Assembly: GCF_901709675.1 (NCBI RefSeq)
Contig: NC_051088.1
Span: forward strand, 18,363,193 to 18,427,192
DNA from: Syngnathus acus
Lineage: Eukaryota > Chordata > Actinopteri > Syngnathiformes > Syngnathidae
Direction: 5' to 3'
DNA length: 64,000 bases
Positions 34,550 through 43,938 of the stretch are shown here, piece after piece. The notes below the pieces were generated by a model, which saw only the letters and a program-made list of their open reading frames with translations, was not told the origin of the DNA and made no database searches. Positions within the stretch are counted from its first letter, which is position 1. Every line of letters starts with the position of its first letter. A program made the translations under genes and the position numbers.

Positions 34550-35836
34550 ATGGTGAGTGTGCTTTTAGTTATTAGGTAACTATGGAAGTTTAACTCTTAT
34601 CACAATAAACGTTCTGACGAGGTTAATTACTGCACTTTCCCAATATGCTATGTCATCAACTTTCCTATGCGGTTGTATAAAGTAAAGATTTATTGGCTGA
34701 TGACAATATAAATTTGCTTGATACTCAATTTGACCCAACTTTGTGTTGTTTTGCAAAAATAAAACCAATTTGCTGAGTTCTATACAAAAAAAGGGTTGAT
34801 TTGTGCAAAACAACCCAGGATGTAGGATCAAATTGGGTTGCATTTAACCCAGCATTTTAAGGATGCAGCCTATAGTATTCCTGGTGCTTATTTGTGGTGC
34901 TCCACAAATAATTATTTTTTTGTGTGTTAAAATTGTCTGTGCCTCAAGGGTCAAATCTAACATTGATTGGCATTTTTCTATTTTGCCCTCTTTGTTTCTC
35001 AAAGTGTCAAACTGGAAAGCTACTCAGCAGTGTCCTGGCACTTCTCTTATTGGTCACCTCTTGTGGAAAACGTAGATGTAACTATCGAGAAATACTGGAC
35101 TCGTACAGCGAGGTCATCTTTGTGGAGCTACAGAATCTGGTAATCGGGCTCAGTGGTCTCATTGTGACACAATGGGTTATCAGTCCAAATGTTTGTCATG
35201 CTTTGTTTGTAGAATTTGACAGATTCAAATGATACGCCCAAAGCAAGGGACCCCTGTCCCGGAAAGGTAGGAGTTGTACTCCAACACTACGGACAGGGCA
35301 AGGAGTAATAATTATTGTTGATTTTTTTTTTTTACACTTATTTGTACTGTCATCAAAAATAGCAGACTCATCACATCCTGCGCTCCATCTTTGTAATGAC
35401 TCAGCGGATGCGCTGTCAGCGAGGTGGCCCCTCGGACCTGGATCGGCCCCTTGACAACATGGAGAGACTCATTGTTCTTAACTGCAGTCCAAATTCCCTG
35501 GTGAGATGCCAAGTACTAGGATTGTTGACTGTAATAGTTTATTTGCATGATTATCAACCACTAATTAGCAAATAACCAAACAAGGGGACAATCCTTTTTG
35601 GTTGTAAACTTGAAAATAACAGTGTCAAGGTTGAATGGAAGATCACTTTTTTTTTTTTTTTTCTTCTTTCAAATAATAACAGCTTTCTTTCATTATTCCA
35701 GGGTAAGACTGTTTCTTGTACAGATGTCAAGAAAATTCAAGGAAAGAAGAGAAATAAGATCAGGTTAATTAAAGCTCTCAAAGCACTAATAAATTGTTGG
35801 CAGAAACTTCAGAGTGTCTCTCTGCAAAGCACATAA
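34550..35836 (+). CDS. c20orf204: C20orf204-like small secreted protein, cytokine-like architecture, five exons
   Basis: Coding exons 34550-34552 (ATG alone), 35005-35139, 35213-35266, 35363-35500 and 35702-35836 join with every intron in phase 0 and GT-AG borders, giving 154 residues. Residues 6-22 form a hydrophobic signal peptide (LLSSVLALLLLVTS). The mature part has six cysteines (26, 61, 82, 105, 116, 142), sequons at N47 and N52, a predicted amphipathic helix near 26-46 (YREILDSYSEVIF) and a basic amphipathic C-terminal helix (LIKALKALINCWQKL). From memory, human C20orf204 carries similar blocks (C-x6-RHYRAIIFEDL and LLRALDAVATCWEKL) and lies immediately 3' of PRPF6, as here. Secretion is inferred; function is unknown. 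Phase-0 exons, size and helices suggest a four-helix-bundle cytokine. The next-best reading is a lineage-specific secreted peptide. Confidence 0.78.
34724..34857. repeat. Inverted AACCCA-type interspersed repeat in intron 1 of the C20orf204-like gene
   Basis: Blocks of ACCCAACTTTGTGTTG, AACAACCCAGGAT, AATTGGGTTG and TTTAACCCAGCATTTT alternate orientation. This resembles a common short teleost repeat with inverted AACCCA motifs. Ends and family are not certain. Confidence 0.4.
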
Positions 35837-36169
35837 AACTCTGTCACGGATGGTGATTGTCAAACTGGCTTTTCCCCCCCTTCCCTCCACGAGGTATCAT
35901 CTAGATTTGTGAATGAATGGATGTACAATACGTTGACTGTAAGCTTCGTCAAAAATATCTTGGCTTCATACATTATTGTGAACATTGTTTTTTATAAATA
36001 TGTGTCAATTTTCTAAGCTGTTTCTTTTTGTGACGTATTTGTGACCAACCATTCCTGTTAAACATACGTGTTTTCTGCCAAAAGTGTTAATTTTTGTTTT
36101 TTGAAAATGCAATGTCTTTGAAACTGTAAAACTGTCAGTGCTGTTTCATAACAGCAATTTCAGCAGTAA

Positions 36170-36175
36170 AATAAA
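36170..36175 (+). terminator. Poly(A) signal AATAAA for the C20orf204-like gene
   Basis: A canonical hexamer 334 bases after the stop codon of the secreted-protein gene and about 380 bases before the aar2 start codon. Only one gene on this strand can use it. Confidence 0.65.
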
Positions 36176-36229
36176 GTTATTCAATACAATCGTAATGGGT
36201 ACTTTTTTTTTTAGTTTACGTTGGTAGGA

Positions 36230-36549
36230 ACCTTTTCGCAGAAACATTTGTTCCTTTCCGGGCTCAAATTACACCAGGACATGCCCGTGCACTGTTTCTT
36301 CCCGATTCGAAACATCACATAAACATCGCAACATCACACGATCTAGTTAATCAATCACGAACGATCTATTAAAAATAGTATTTCTGTGAATAACGTCTTG
36401 CCACAAAATCGTATCGTAGCGTCATCGTGTCAACTGTGCCGAACACTGAAGAAATTCTTCAAAAAATCGTGAGTATGAACGTGTGCAAATGCTGGAAAAT
36501 AATTCAAAAATTTTTACTCCGTCAAATTTTTGCCGAATTTAGATTCCAG
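36230..36549 (+). promoter_or_regulatory. aar2 promoter and possible non-coding first exon
   Basis: CpG-containing sequence precedes aar2. A good donor (C|GTGAGT) begins at 36469, and TTCCAG ends at 36549, two bases before the ATG, so an 81-base 5' UTR intron is plausible. Human AAR2 also has a non-coding first exon as I recall. The upstream edge is not defined. Confidence 0.4.
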
Positions 36550-36551
36550 AA

Positions 36552-38437
36552 ATGGCTCGCAGTAGCACTGTAGACATGGACCCCGATGTTGCTCGGAGGC
36601 TGTTTGAGGAGGGGGCCACCCTGGTCCTGCTTGGAGTCCCTCAGGGCACAGAATTTGGCATTGACTGCAAAAGTTGGAAGGTTGGTCCACGCTTCCAGGG
36701 TATTAAGATGATCCCCCCAGGGCTGCACTTTCTCAACTACTGCTCTGTCAACCCACCAAGCTGTGGAGGAGAAGTGGGCCCAAAGACCGGCTTGTTTCTC
36801 AGTCTGAAACCAAGAGACCTCCTATTGGCTAACTGGAACCCCAAAGAAGAGGATTTTGACTTCTCTGCCACCCAGAATGAGGAGGAAGTGAGCAGAGTCC
36901 GAGCAAATTTGCAGGATCTGGACCCATACCTTGGGCCTTATCCGTATGAGGTGATGAAGAAGTGGGTGTCCCTCACAGACCGACTGAGTGAGGAGGTGGC
37001 CAAAAACTTGCAGCCGCTCTCTGGACGGGTATGTGCCTTCAGCGACGTTATTCCCGAGACAGAGTTCCGACACACAAAGGACCGGGCTGAGCAGCCGAGG
37101 AACGACACGGCCTGCCAGACCATGAGGGAGGGACTGGACAGGCTTCCCAAGATGAAGCAGAGGGAGGGGACACAACTACGCTTCTCTGTCATCCCAGAGA
37201 AGACTTACCCAGCAGGGGCCACACCCGCCCAGATAACCCAGTGCAGCCTGGACTTCACCTACGCCCTGGAGACTGTGCTCAACGAGAACCACCAAGAAAG
37301 GCCTCTCGACCTGCTTGGTAAGTGTTTACCTTGCTCATTATAATTTGGTAGTCTTTGTACTACTTGACTAAATTTAACATTGGTCGGGCTGACCGGATAA
37401 AGTAATATATTTACCGGTTTATCTATGCTTTGAAGATGCACGATGATTATTTTTACACACGGAGTAATGTTACTCAAGAGTCCGACAAGCAGTTTAGAAA
37501 ATGTGCGGTGGATGGGAGGACTTTGTTGAACTTTATGAGCCGACCACAAAACTCCTTTCCTAGGTGAGCTGCAGTTTGCCTTTGTGTGCTTCTTGATGGG
37601 AAACGTGTACGAGGGCTTCGAGCACTGGAAGCGCCTTCTGAGCCTTCTGTGTCGAGCTGAGACGGCCATGCAGAAGCACAAGGAGCTCTACTTGGGGCTC
37701 ATCGCCGTGCTCTACCACCAGCTAGGAGAAATCCCTCCTGACTTCTTTGTGGACATTGTTTCTCAGGACAACTTCCTCACCTCCACTCTGCAGGTACCAG
37801 CTTCGTGGGGCAAAACCCAACCAATGGTTTTATTTCACGGAAGTACAGTGAACACTGTGAAACTCGCTGGCGCTCCCCCAGCCCCGACAATCCTAACAAA
37901 TTTTCCATGTTAATAGTTTGAACCAAAAATACAACACTAATTATGAGCCCAAAACAAAATATAATTTCAAACCCATTTTTACCATTCCCATTAATAAAAG
38001 GTATTTAGGTATTTCAGTTCCAAGCCTTCGTTATCCTACAGCTCTCAACCGCCAATTGGTAGTCAAACAAATACAGATGACGTGAATGGGCCGGAGCCGG
38101 AATCGAACTAGCAACCCTGAACTGTGAGGCGGCCGTGCTAACCAGTGTCCCACCATCATGCACAAAATAATAATAATGATAATAATACAATCATGAGTTT
38201 ACCAAACTCAACTTGTTTGTACCTATCCAGTCAACTTCAACTTTTTATTTTATTTTTTTCCCCCGGTAGGACTTTTTCCAGATGGCCAGCGGACCCGGAG
38301 TGGATGTAGCGCTCCGCAAAAGAGCGGAGAAGTTTAAAGCCCACCTGACTAAGAAGTTTTCCTGGGATTTTGACGCAGACTTGGACGAGTATTCGCCTGT
38401 GGTGGTGGATCTTCCCGAGGGTTTTACTGTGGACTGA
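36552..38437 (+). CDS. aar2: aar2, splicing factor homolog (U5 snRNP assembly chaperone)
   Basis: Aar2 binds Prp8 during cytoplasmic assembly and nuclear import of U5 snRNP and is later exchanged for Brr2 (known from yeast). Coding exons 36552-37317, 37564-37793 and 38270-38437 total 1164 bases, 387 residues (human 384), with phases 1 and 0. Family landmarks include [19 protein letters not shown] and GTEFGID near the N-terminus, [36 protein letters not shown], then in exon 2 [20 protein letters not shown] and [20 protein letters not shown], and [12 protein letters not shown] near the C-terminus. All match human AAR2 closely. The start is the first ATG after an apparent acceptor (TTCCAG) at 36549. 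Intron 2 holds a SINE fragment. Identity is certain. Confidence 0.97.
38088..38160 (-). mobile_element. SINE head fragment in aar2 intron 2
   Basis: The minus strand shows a degenerate B box (complement of GGAATCGAAC) and the AACCCTGAACTGTGAGGC block shared with the fuller SINE at 62301-62602. Truncated. Confidence 0.65.
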
Positions 38438-38642
38438 CTTCGCGTGTACTAAAAGATCAGTCAAGCTCGAACTTCCATCTCAGATAGTTGTCCCTCACCA
38501 AGTTGGGGATACACATGTTTATGTGGCTCGATGTGGAAGCCTGTAACATTGTAAAGTTCATACTTGTTTGTAACTTCCTGTCTATATATTTTTCAAAAAG
38601 TAGGTATTCTTCCTAAGCCTTTTTCTGTAAATCTGGGAAGAA

Positions 38643-38648
38643 AAATAA
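38643..38648 (+). terminator. Poly(A) signal AATAAA for aar2
   Basis: Canonical hexamer 206 bases after the aar2 stop codon, followed by TG- and T-containing sequence. It fits a short 3' UTR. Confidence 0.7.
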
Positions 38649-38659
38649 AATACATGACT

Positions 38660-41500
38660 AAATTGATCTTTGCCTTTAATATGGGTGAACTTCTACTCTA
38701 AGTAATGGTAATTAATGGACAATTTATGAAAGGACATGTTCATATGATCAGTGATGCTTCTGTAGATGTAAACAGAAATAATGGGGGTGGGGAAAAAAAG
38801 TTTGGTTTTTGATTTGCACAAAAAAAAAACATTCTTCCTGTTACGCTCTGCAAAAACGGTTATGGAATTCAGGAACAAGCATTTTCTCTTTTCTAAGGTT
38901 TTTTATGAAGAGGTTGTCGTAACAGCTTCTGGCACCAGATGGCAGAATTGGACTTTCAAGAACAAATTGTTTTTCAACTCTAATTTTTTGCTGTCAGTGC
39001 TCTGCAGACTGACTGCCCTCTTCTGTAAATTTTGAGTAAATTCGATATACTGTATAAAAAAATTGCTTAGTTGATCTACTGCAGCGATTACCAACCGGTG
39101 GCTCTCTCGTAGTCTGTGGTGGTATTGCAAATGTCCCGCGAAATTGGAAATGGAAAATAATTATTACATTTTTAAAAATAAAATGGATTTCTTATTTAGG
39201 CTTGATTTTTTTCCTAGCTAATTTTGTGAATTATTTACCTATCCAAATTATGTCAAATGTATCTTAGATTCCCAATATAGACATATAGATGCAAATTATT
39301 GGTACAGTCCAGTGTTTGATTATAATTTTAGGCTTTGTGATGATGAGAAAAAAACCCTCTTGAAGAAGCCTGCTTTCACTCACAAACTCTCTTCCACCAA
39401 CAATGCTTTTGACTTCTTGACTCAGCGGTTTAATGTTCATTATATGTGACTGAACACGCGAGGTGTTTCACCATGGGTGTATAATGTCAATCAATTATTC
39501 ATCAACTGATGCTTTTTGATTACTCATGCATGGGGATACCCTTTTAGGCTTTGTTGATTGTAAACGATCACATGCTGCACACCACCATCTTGTCCTCTCA
39601 ACACAAAATGGCTGAAGTCAAGCAATCACACCACATGCTGCACACATCTTTGAAGTAGCATATCTATTACATATAGTGGATATAAAAAGTCTACACACCC
39701 CTGTTCAAAAGCCTGATTGACCCCAGCTGTTTTAGTTGGCTTTTGTAGTCACATCTTACAGCACAACTCTGGGTCCATAGAGAGCTTCCATAATGTCATA
39801 GGGGTCTCATTATTAAGGGCATGGTAGGTAAAGACCTTCCAAGGTATTACATACTATATCATGGAACACAGAAAGGACAGAAAATATGGAATCTTAACTT
39901 GGGGTTAATAAGTAGCACCTCAAAAGGTTGCAGGTGTAAGCTGACGCCACATGAGTTTGAATGTGTTTGAAGTCTTCTTATACATCCAAAGTTATAAGAG
40001 GGTGTGCACACTTGTGCAACTATATTATCTCAGTTGTTTATTTTTACTCCCTCTCTTGAAAGTGTTTCTATTTCTTCCTCCCATTTAGTGTCACACGCTA
40101 AAGGTAAAAAAAAATGGTGGAAAAAGTTGTGAAATGTCTCAATTTTCTTTTAGATTGCAAAAACATGGTATTTGAAAAGGCGTGTGTAGACGTTTTATAT
40201 ATTCACGGTATGATTTTACATGTTTATTGATACTCTATTTGAACTTTGCATGGAACTGCTTTGTTACTGTAAAAAGAACATCACCATGAAAATGTAACAA
40301 CTTTCATAGCAACTTCTACTCCTCTAAACTTTTATCTTTACAGTATCATTAAATGCTTCCTAAAAGTGGGATAATTTCTACCTAAGAAGAGTTTTATATT
40401 TTTATATTTAACACATCAATTAAAGTTGGGATTAAGCATCATGTAGCCTTTGGTTTACTGAAATGAAATAAATAATTAAAATATGTGATAAGTAATTTAA
40501 GGAGTTTCTCCTCCTCTCTGTCCACTTGCTGCCCTTTAGTCACCTTTGTGAATTAAGTCGAGTGAGTTGATGGCCAGCTTGTGCTTCATCTTTATGTCCT
40601 CCTGCTGCAGTCCCAGTCAAGCATCACGTCTGACTCACACAATTCGAGATAGGCCCATGGACTTTGTCGTCGTTGTTTCTTTTTTTTTTGCCCCCTCCCA
40701 GGACATGGAAGCGCAGTTTGGGCTTGGCCAAGTTTGGAAGTTTGGTATCTAGACATATGAACGAGGGCAGGTTGCAAAGGTGGATGAAGTGAAAAATCTT
40801 TCCTGGAAAATGTCATACGCACCATAGTGTGTGAACAGTCCGCTTCTGTTTGAATGATCTGCTTAAGTGATTAGCGGCAGGAGCTGAAACCGAAGCGGTC
40901 CACTTTGGAGGCGTCTGCCATTGTGATCATGAAGAAGCGATCTTGCGAATGCATTTCCCCTGTGGACTCATTGACTGAGTGAAAGCCTTTTCAGTGGCAC
41001 ACAAAGACAGTGATAACATCCAATGCTATGTTTCAATGGTGTCATAAATTTGTCTTCACTCAAGAGGTAAAGCGGTTCCACGAGAGCTTAACTTAACATC
41101 AGGCAAGTCCTATTTTAATCAAGTTGGGTTTAGACAAGACGCACATCCTTTCCTGTCCCTTATTTCTCCTGGGCCACAGATTCCATCGACTAGATGTTGC
41201 TCCCCCTACACCTGCCCATCACATGACTGTTTGCTAACTTCCCTTTTTACCAACTGTTGTCTTTGGCAATGACATCCTAAACCGAGCGTGAACTCTGGCA
41301 GACCTTGTCATAGCAGACAGGATCTGAATACCGGGCAACCACACAACACTTCTGCTCATTGTTTTTCACCCTGCCTCTGTTTTCTTGTTCTGCTTCAATC
41401 AGTTGAGTTGACACCCTGTTCTTGTGGTGCCACATATTAAAGTACAGTGTATACATTTTTTGTTCACATCTTGATCCATTCACGCTAATATTAAGATCCA
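38660..41500. other. Intergenic, no protein gene recognised
   Basis: AT-rich sequence with a hAT-like scrap near 39081-39135 (a CAGCGATTACCAACCGGTGGC terminus) and one complete-looking small transposon. Open frames are short and without motifs. Confidence 0.5.
39676..40206. mobile_element. Non-autonomous DNA transposon (MITE-like) with terminal inverted repeats, 531 bases
   Basis: The left end GTGGATATAAAAAGTCTACA continues into CACCCCTGTTCAAA. The complement of the right end is GTGAATATATAAAACGTCTA continuing into CACACGCCTTTTCAAAT. The inverted ends match over about 35 bases with a few differences. No transposase frame lies between. I recognise the end sequence as a common teleost repeat, but the superfamily is not certain. 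Confidence 0.75.
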
Positions 41501-41634
41501 TGTTTTGGTATCTTCATCTGAATAGATTACCTGTCTGTTGTTGAGTTACCCATGCATGCAAACTTTCACATGCATCGTACTAGAGCCACCTATCACATGG
41601 TGGCTGCGGAATAACCAATTAGCCACTGGCAGAT

Positions 41635-41706
41635 GGGGATGTAGCTCAGTGGTAGAGCGCATGCTTCGCATGCATGAGGTCCTGGGATCGATCCCCAGCA
41701 TCTCCA
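41635..41706 (+). tRNA. tRNA-Ala (anticodon CGC)
   Basis: Seventy-two bases fold as a full cloverleaf. The acceptor stem GGGGATG pairs with CATCTCC (one G-U pair), discriminator A is 41706, the D arm contains TAGCTCAGTGGTAGAG, and the anticodon stem CATGC/GCATG encloses loop TTCGCAT with anticodon CGC at 41667-41669. The T stem CTGGG/CCCAG encloses ATCGATC. CCA is not encoded, as expected in eukaryotes. The T loop begins with A instead of the near-universal T54, which also alters the B box, so transcription and modification may be weakened. It is the first of three tandem copies. Confidence 0.85.
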
Positions 41707-41777
41707 TGTTTTGGTAGCTTAGTCTGAGTTAACCATGCATTCCACCCGAATTTCACATGCATCAAAAGCAATCACTT

Positions 41778-41849
41778 GCCCATGTAGCTCAGTGGTAGAG
41801 GCCATGCTTGGTGTGCGTGAAGTCTTAGGCTCAATCCCCAGCATCTTCA
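41778..41849 (+). pseudogene. Degenerate tRNA-Ala copy
   Basis: This keeps the A-box region (ATGTAGCTCAGTGGTAGAG) and the 3' end CCCCAGCATCTTCA of its neighbours. The acceptor 5' strand GCCCATG no longer pairs with CATCTTC at several positions, and the anticodon loop reads TTGGTGT. Shared flanks show it arose by the same tandem duplication as the intact copies. Confidence 0.75.
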
Positions 41850-41984
41850 TGTTTTTTTCGCTCAATCTGAATAGATTATCTGATTGATGTTGAGTTACCC
41901 ATGCTTGTAAACTGAACTTTACATGGCTCATAGATTCACCTATCTCATGGTGGCCGGGAAACAACCACTCAACTGTTAGAAGAT

Positions 41985-42056
41985 GGGGATGTAGCTCAGT
42001 GGTAGAGCGCATGCTTTGCATGTATGAGGTCCTGGGATCGTTCCCCAGCATCTCCA
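41985..42056 (+). tRNA. tRNA-Ala (anticodon TGC)
   Basis: A complete 72-base cloverleaf with the same acceptor stem as the copy at 41635. The anticodon loop is TTTGCAT, anticodon TGC at 42017-42019, with one G-U pair in its stem. The T loop is ATCGTTC between CTGGG and CCCAG, again with A in place of T54. It differs from the CGC copy at only a few bases, one of them in the anticodon. Confidence 0.85.
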
Positions 42057-42824
42057 TGTTTTGGTAGCTCATTCTGAATAGATTACTTGTTTGATGATGA
42101 GTTAACCATGCATGCCACCTGAATTTCAGACATATTTAGACAGTCACAGAAAAATCAAGTGGGCCAGCAAGCTATTCTCACATCGGACGAATAAATCTAT
42201 CTCTTCCTGTCTTCTTTGTATACTTTTACCCCCTCATAAATTTTTCTTGTCGTATTCCGCATCCTCTTCTCCTTGTCCTGACTCATGCTGAGTTACGGGA
42301 CAGTCATTCAAAGTAACAGCAGGACATTCTGATTTTAACCTTCCTTCTCTATCCTGCTTCCACTCCCAAATGGACTGAATGCACCCCAGCTTTCTGGAGT
42401 TCATTTATAATCACAAGCAGATCTCAAAAGATCATTCATTCTCATCAAGGTGTGTTTATTATGAAGTACAAATCTTTAAATTAACATTTTTGTTTGGACC
42501 TGCTGGCCAGAATCCTGGATCGAGCTATTTCTGCTTCATCACTGCAGGCAAAACCACCTAATCGGACATGTTTTTGTACATGTGACTGTGTGGTACAAGT
42601 TGTGGCCAGTCTTACTCAAACCAGGTGGCCAAGTGTTTGGCTCACAGGAAGCCATTTTTCTTTTTTTCCCAACCACTGGGAATAGACACAATCCTAAAAT
42701 GCGCACGGTAAATAGTTTGATGCAAAATAAGCGAGAGCAGATGCCATAGATGAATTTAGGAATATCTGACTAATTTGCTGGCCAAAGTTTTTATGTAGCT
42801 AAATTATGCCAGTGTGAGTACGCA

Positions 42825-42900
42825 AGATAGATGGACAGATAGATAGACAGACAGACAGACAGATAGACAGACAGATAGATAGATAGACAGATAGATAGAT
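42825..42900. repeat. (GATA)/(GACA) microsatellite
   Basis: Interspersed AGAT and AGAC tetranucleotides over about 76 bases, ending next to the repeat at 42940. Confidence 0.9.
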
Positions 42901-42939
42901 AAAAAATGAAACCTCACTCAGTAGCCTCATTTAGCTGTG

Positions 42940-43275
42940 TGTCATGGAGTGAACGGAGCTGAGCGACCAAATGCAGCTTGGACCAGGGTTTATCGAACGA
43001 ACTCAAAAGACAGACTGCAAGAAGCTCGACTAGGGATGAGAATAACTGAACAGAACTGGCAAAGACAGGAACCAAAAGAAACAAGAAGACATGAGACGAG
43101 AGACAAGAACAACCCGAAAGGGAGTGACACGCAGACAGGACTTAAATACATGACAGGTAACAAGAGGCAGGGTGAGAATGATCACACTAATCATGGGCAC
43201 ACAGGAGGGGAGGGGCGAGCACACAGACGCATGAACCGAAACTATGACATTAAAACCAGGAAAGAAACCGTGACA
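42940..43275. mobile_element. Interspersed repeat with TGTCAYGG inverted ends
   Basis: The block starts TGTCATGG and ends CCGTGACA, whose complement is TGTCACGG, so short inverted ends bracket 336 bases. The interior is purine-rich, with GACAGGACTTAAATACATGA and GTGGGCACACAGG-like text I know from abundant teleost repeats. An open frame of 120 codons crosses it without any known motif. Confidence 0.55.
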
Positions 43276-43885
43276 GATAATAATACAATAAGACAATAAT
43301 TTTGTTATTAATAGAACATGGAAGATAATGAAGTTACCAAATTAATTATAGGCAAAATGTTAGCTTTTTACATCTGCAGCTGGAATACAGTACAAAAGTT
43401 ACATTTTCCTTTAATAATTTTGGTTTTAATTTCTTTTATGTCGGTCTGTCAAGATTTTGTCTTCTTGTTAAACCTGTCAATGTATGAGACATAATATTTG
43501 GAAATGATAAATACAAAGAACATGCAGTATTTTTACATGATTCCTGACTTGGATGAGGGAATTGTTTGACTGAGTTCATCTAATGAGTCAACAGCATTGG
43601 TAAACGCAACATCCTTTATACTGACGTATGGTACAAAAAAAGCAACAGAGGTTTTCCCTTTGGTTAAACTACTGACGCCAACATGCTTTAAGTGGGTTCA
43701 AGGCTAATCCACTGTAATTCTTCACTTGCCATACTGGGAATTCCATCATACCATTTCAGCAGTCATGCAGGGTGGACACACGGTGCCTCAAGTTAAACAT
43801 CTAGGTCTTTAATGCTCATATCCTTACCTCAACAACGGATAGCGTGAGAAAACAGTGTAGATTGGCACGCCACCCTTGCTTGAAT

Positions 43886-43886
<1 letters not shown>

Positions 43887-43938
<52 letters not shown>
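43887..43938. repeat. (CT)n(CA)n compound microsatellite
   Basis: About 17 CT units run directly into about nine CA units. Confidence 0.95.

Larger units (their letters stand above)
41505..42130. repeat. Tandem duplication carrying the three tRNA-Ala copies
   Basis: The flanks repeat together with the tRNAs. The block CATGTTTTGGTA followed by CTGAATAGATTAC and GAGTTACCCATGCATGC or close variants occurs before the first copy, after the first, after the middle and after the last. Copy starts are 143 and 207 bases apart, so units have lost or gained segments. Confidence 0.75.

Noticed and set aside
36822-37192. Minus-strand open frames of 84-117 codons
   Set aside because: They are shadows of the long first coding exon of aar2.
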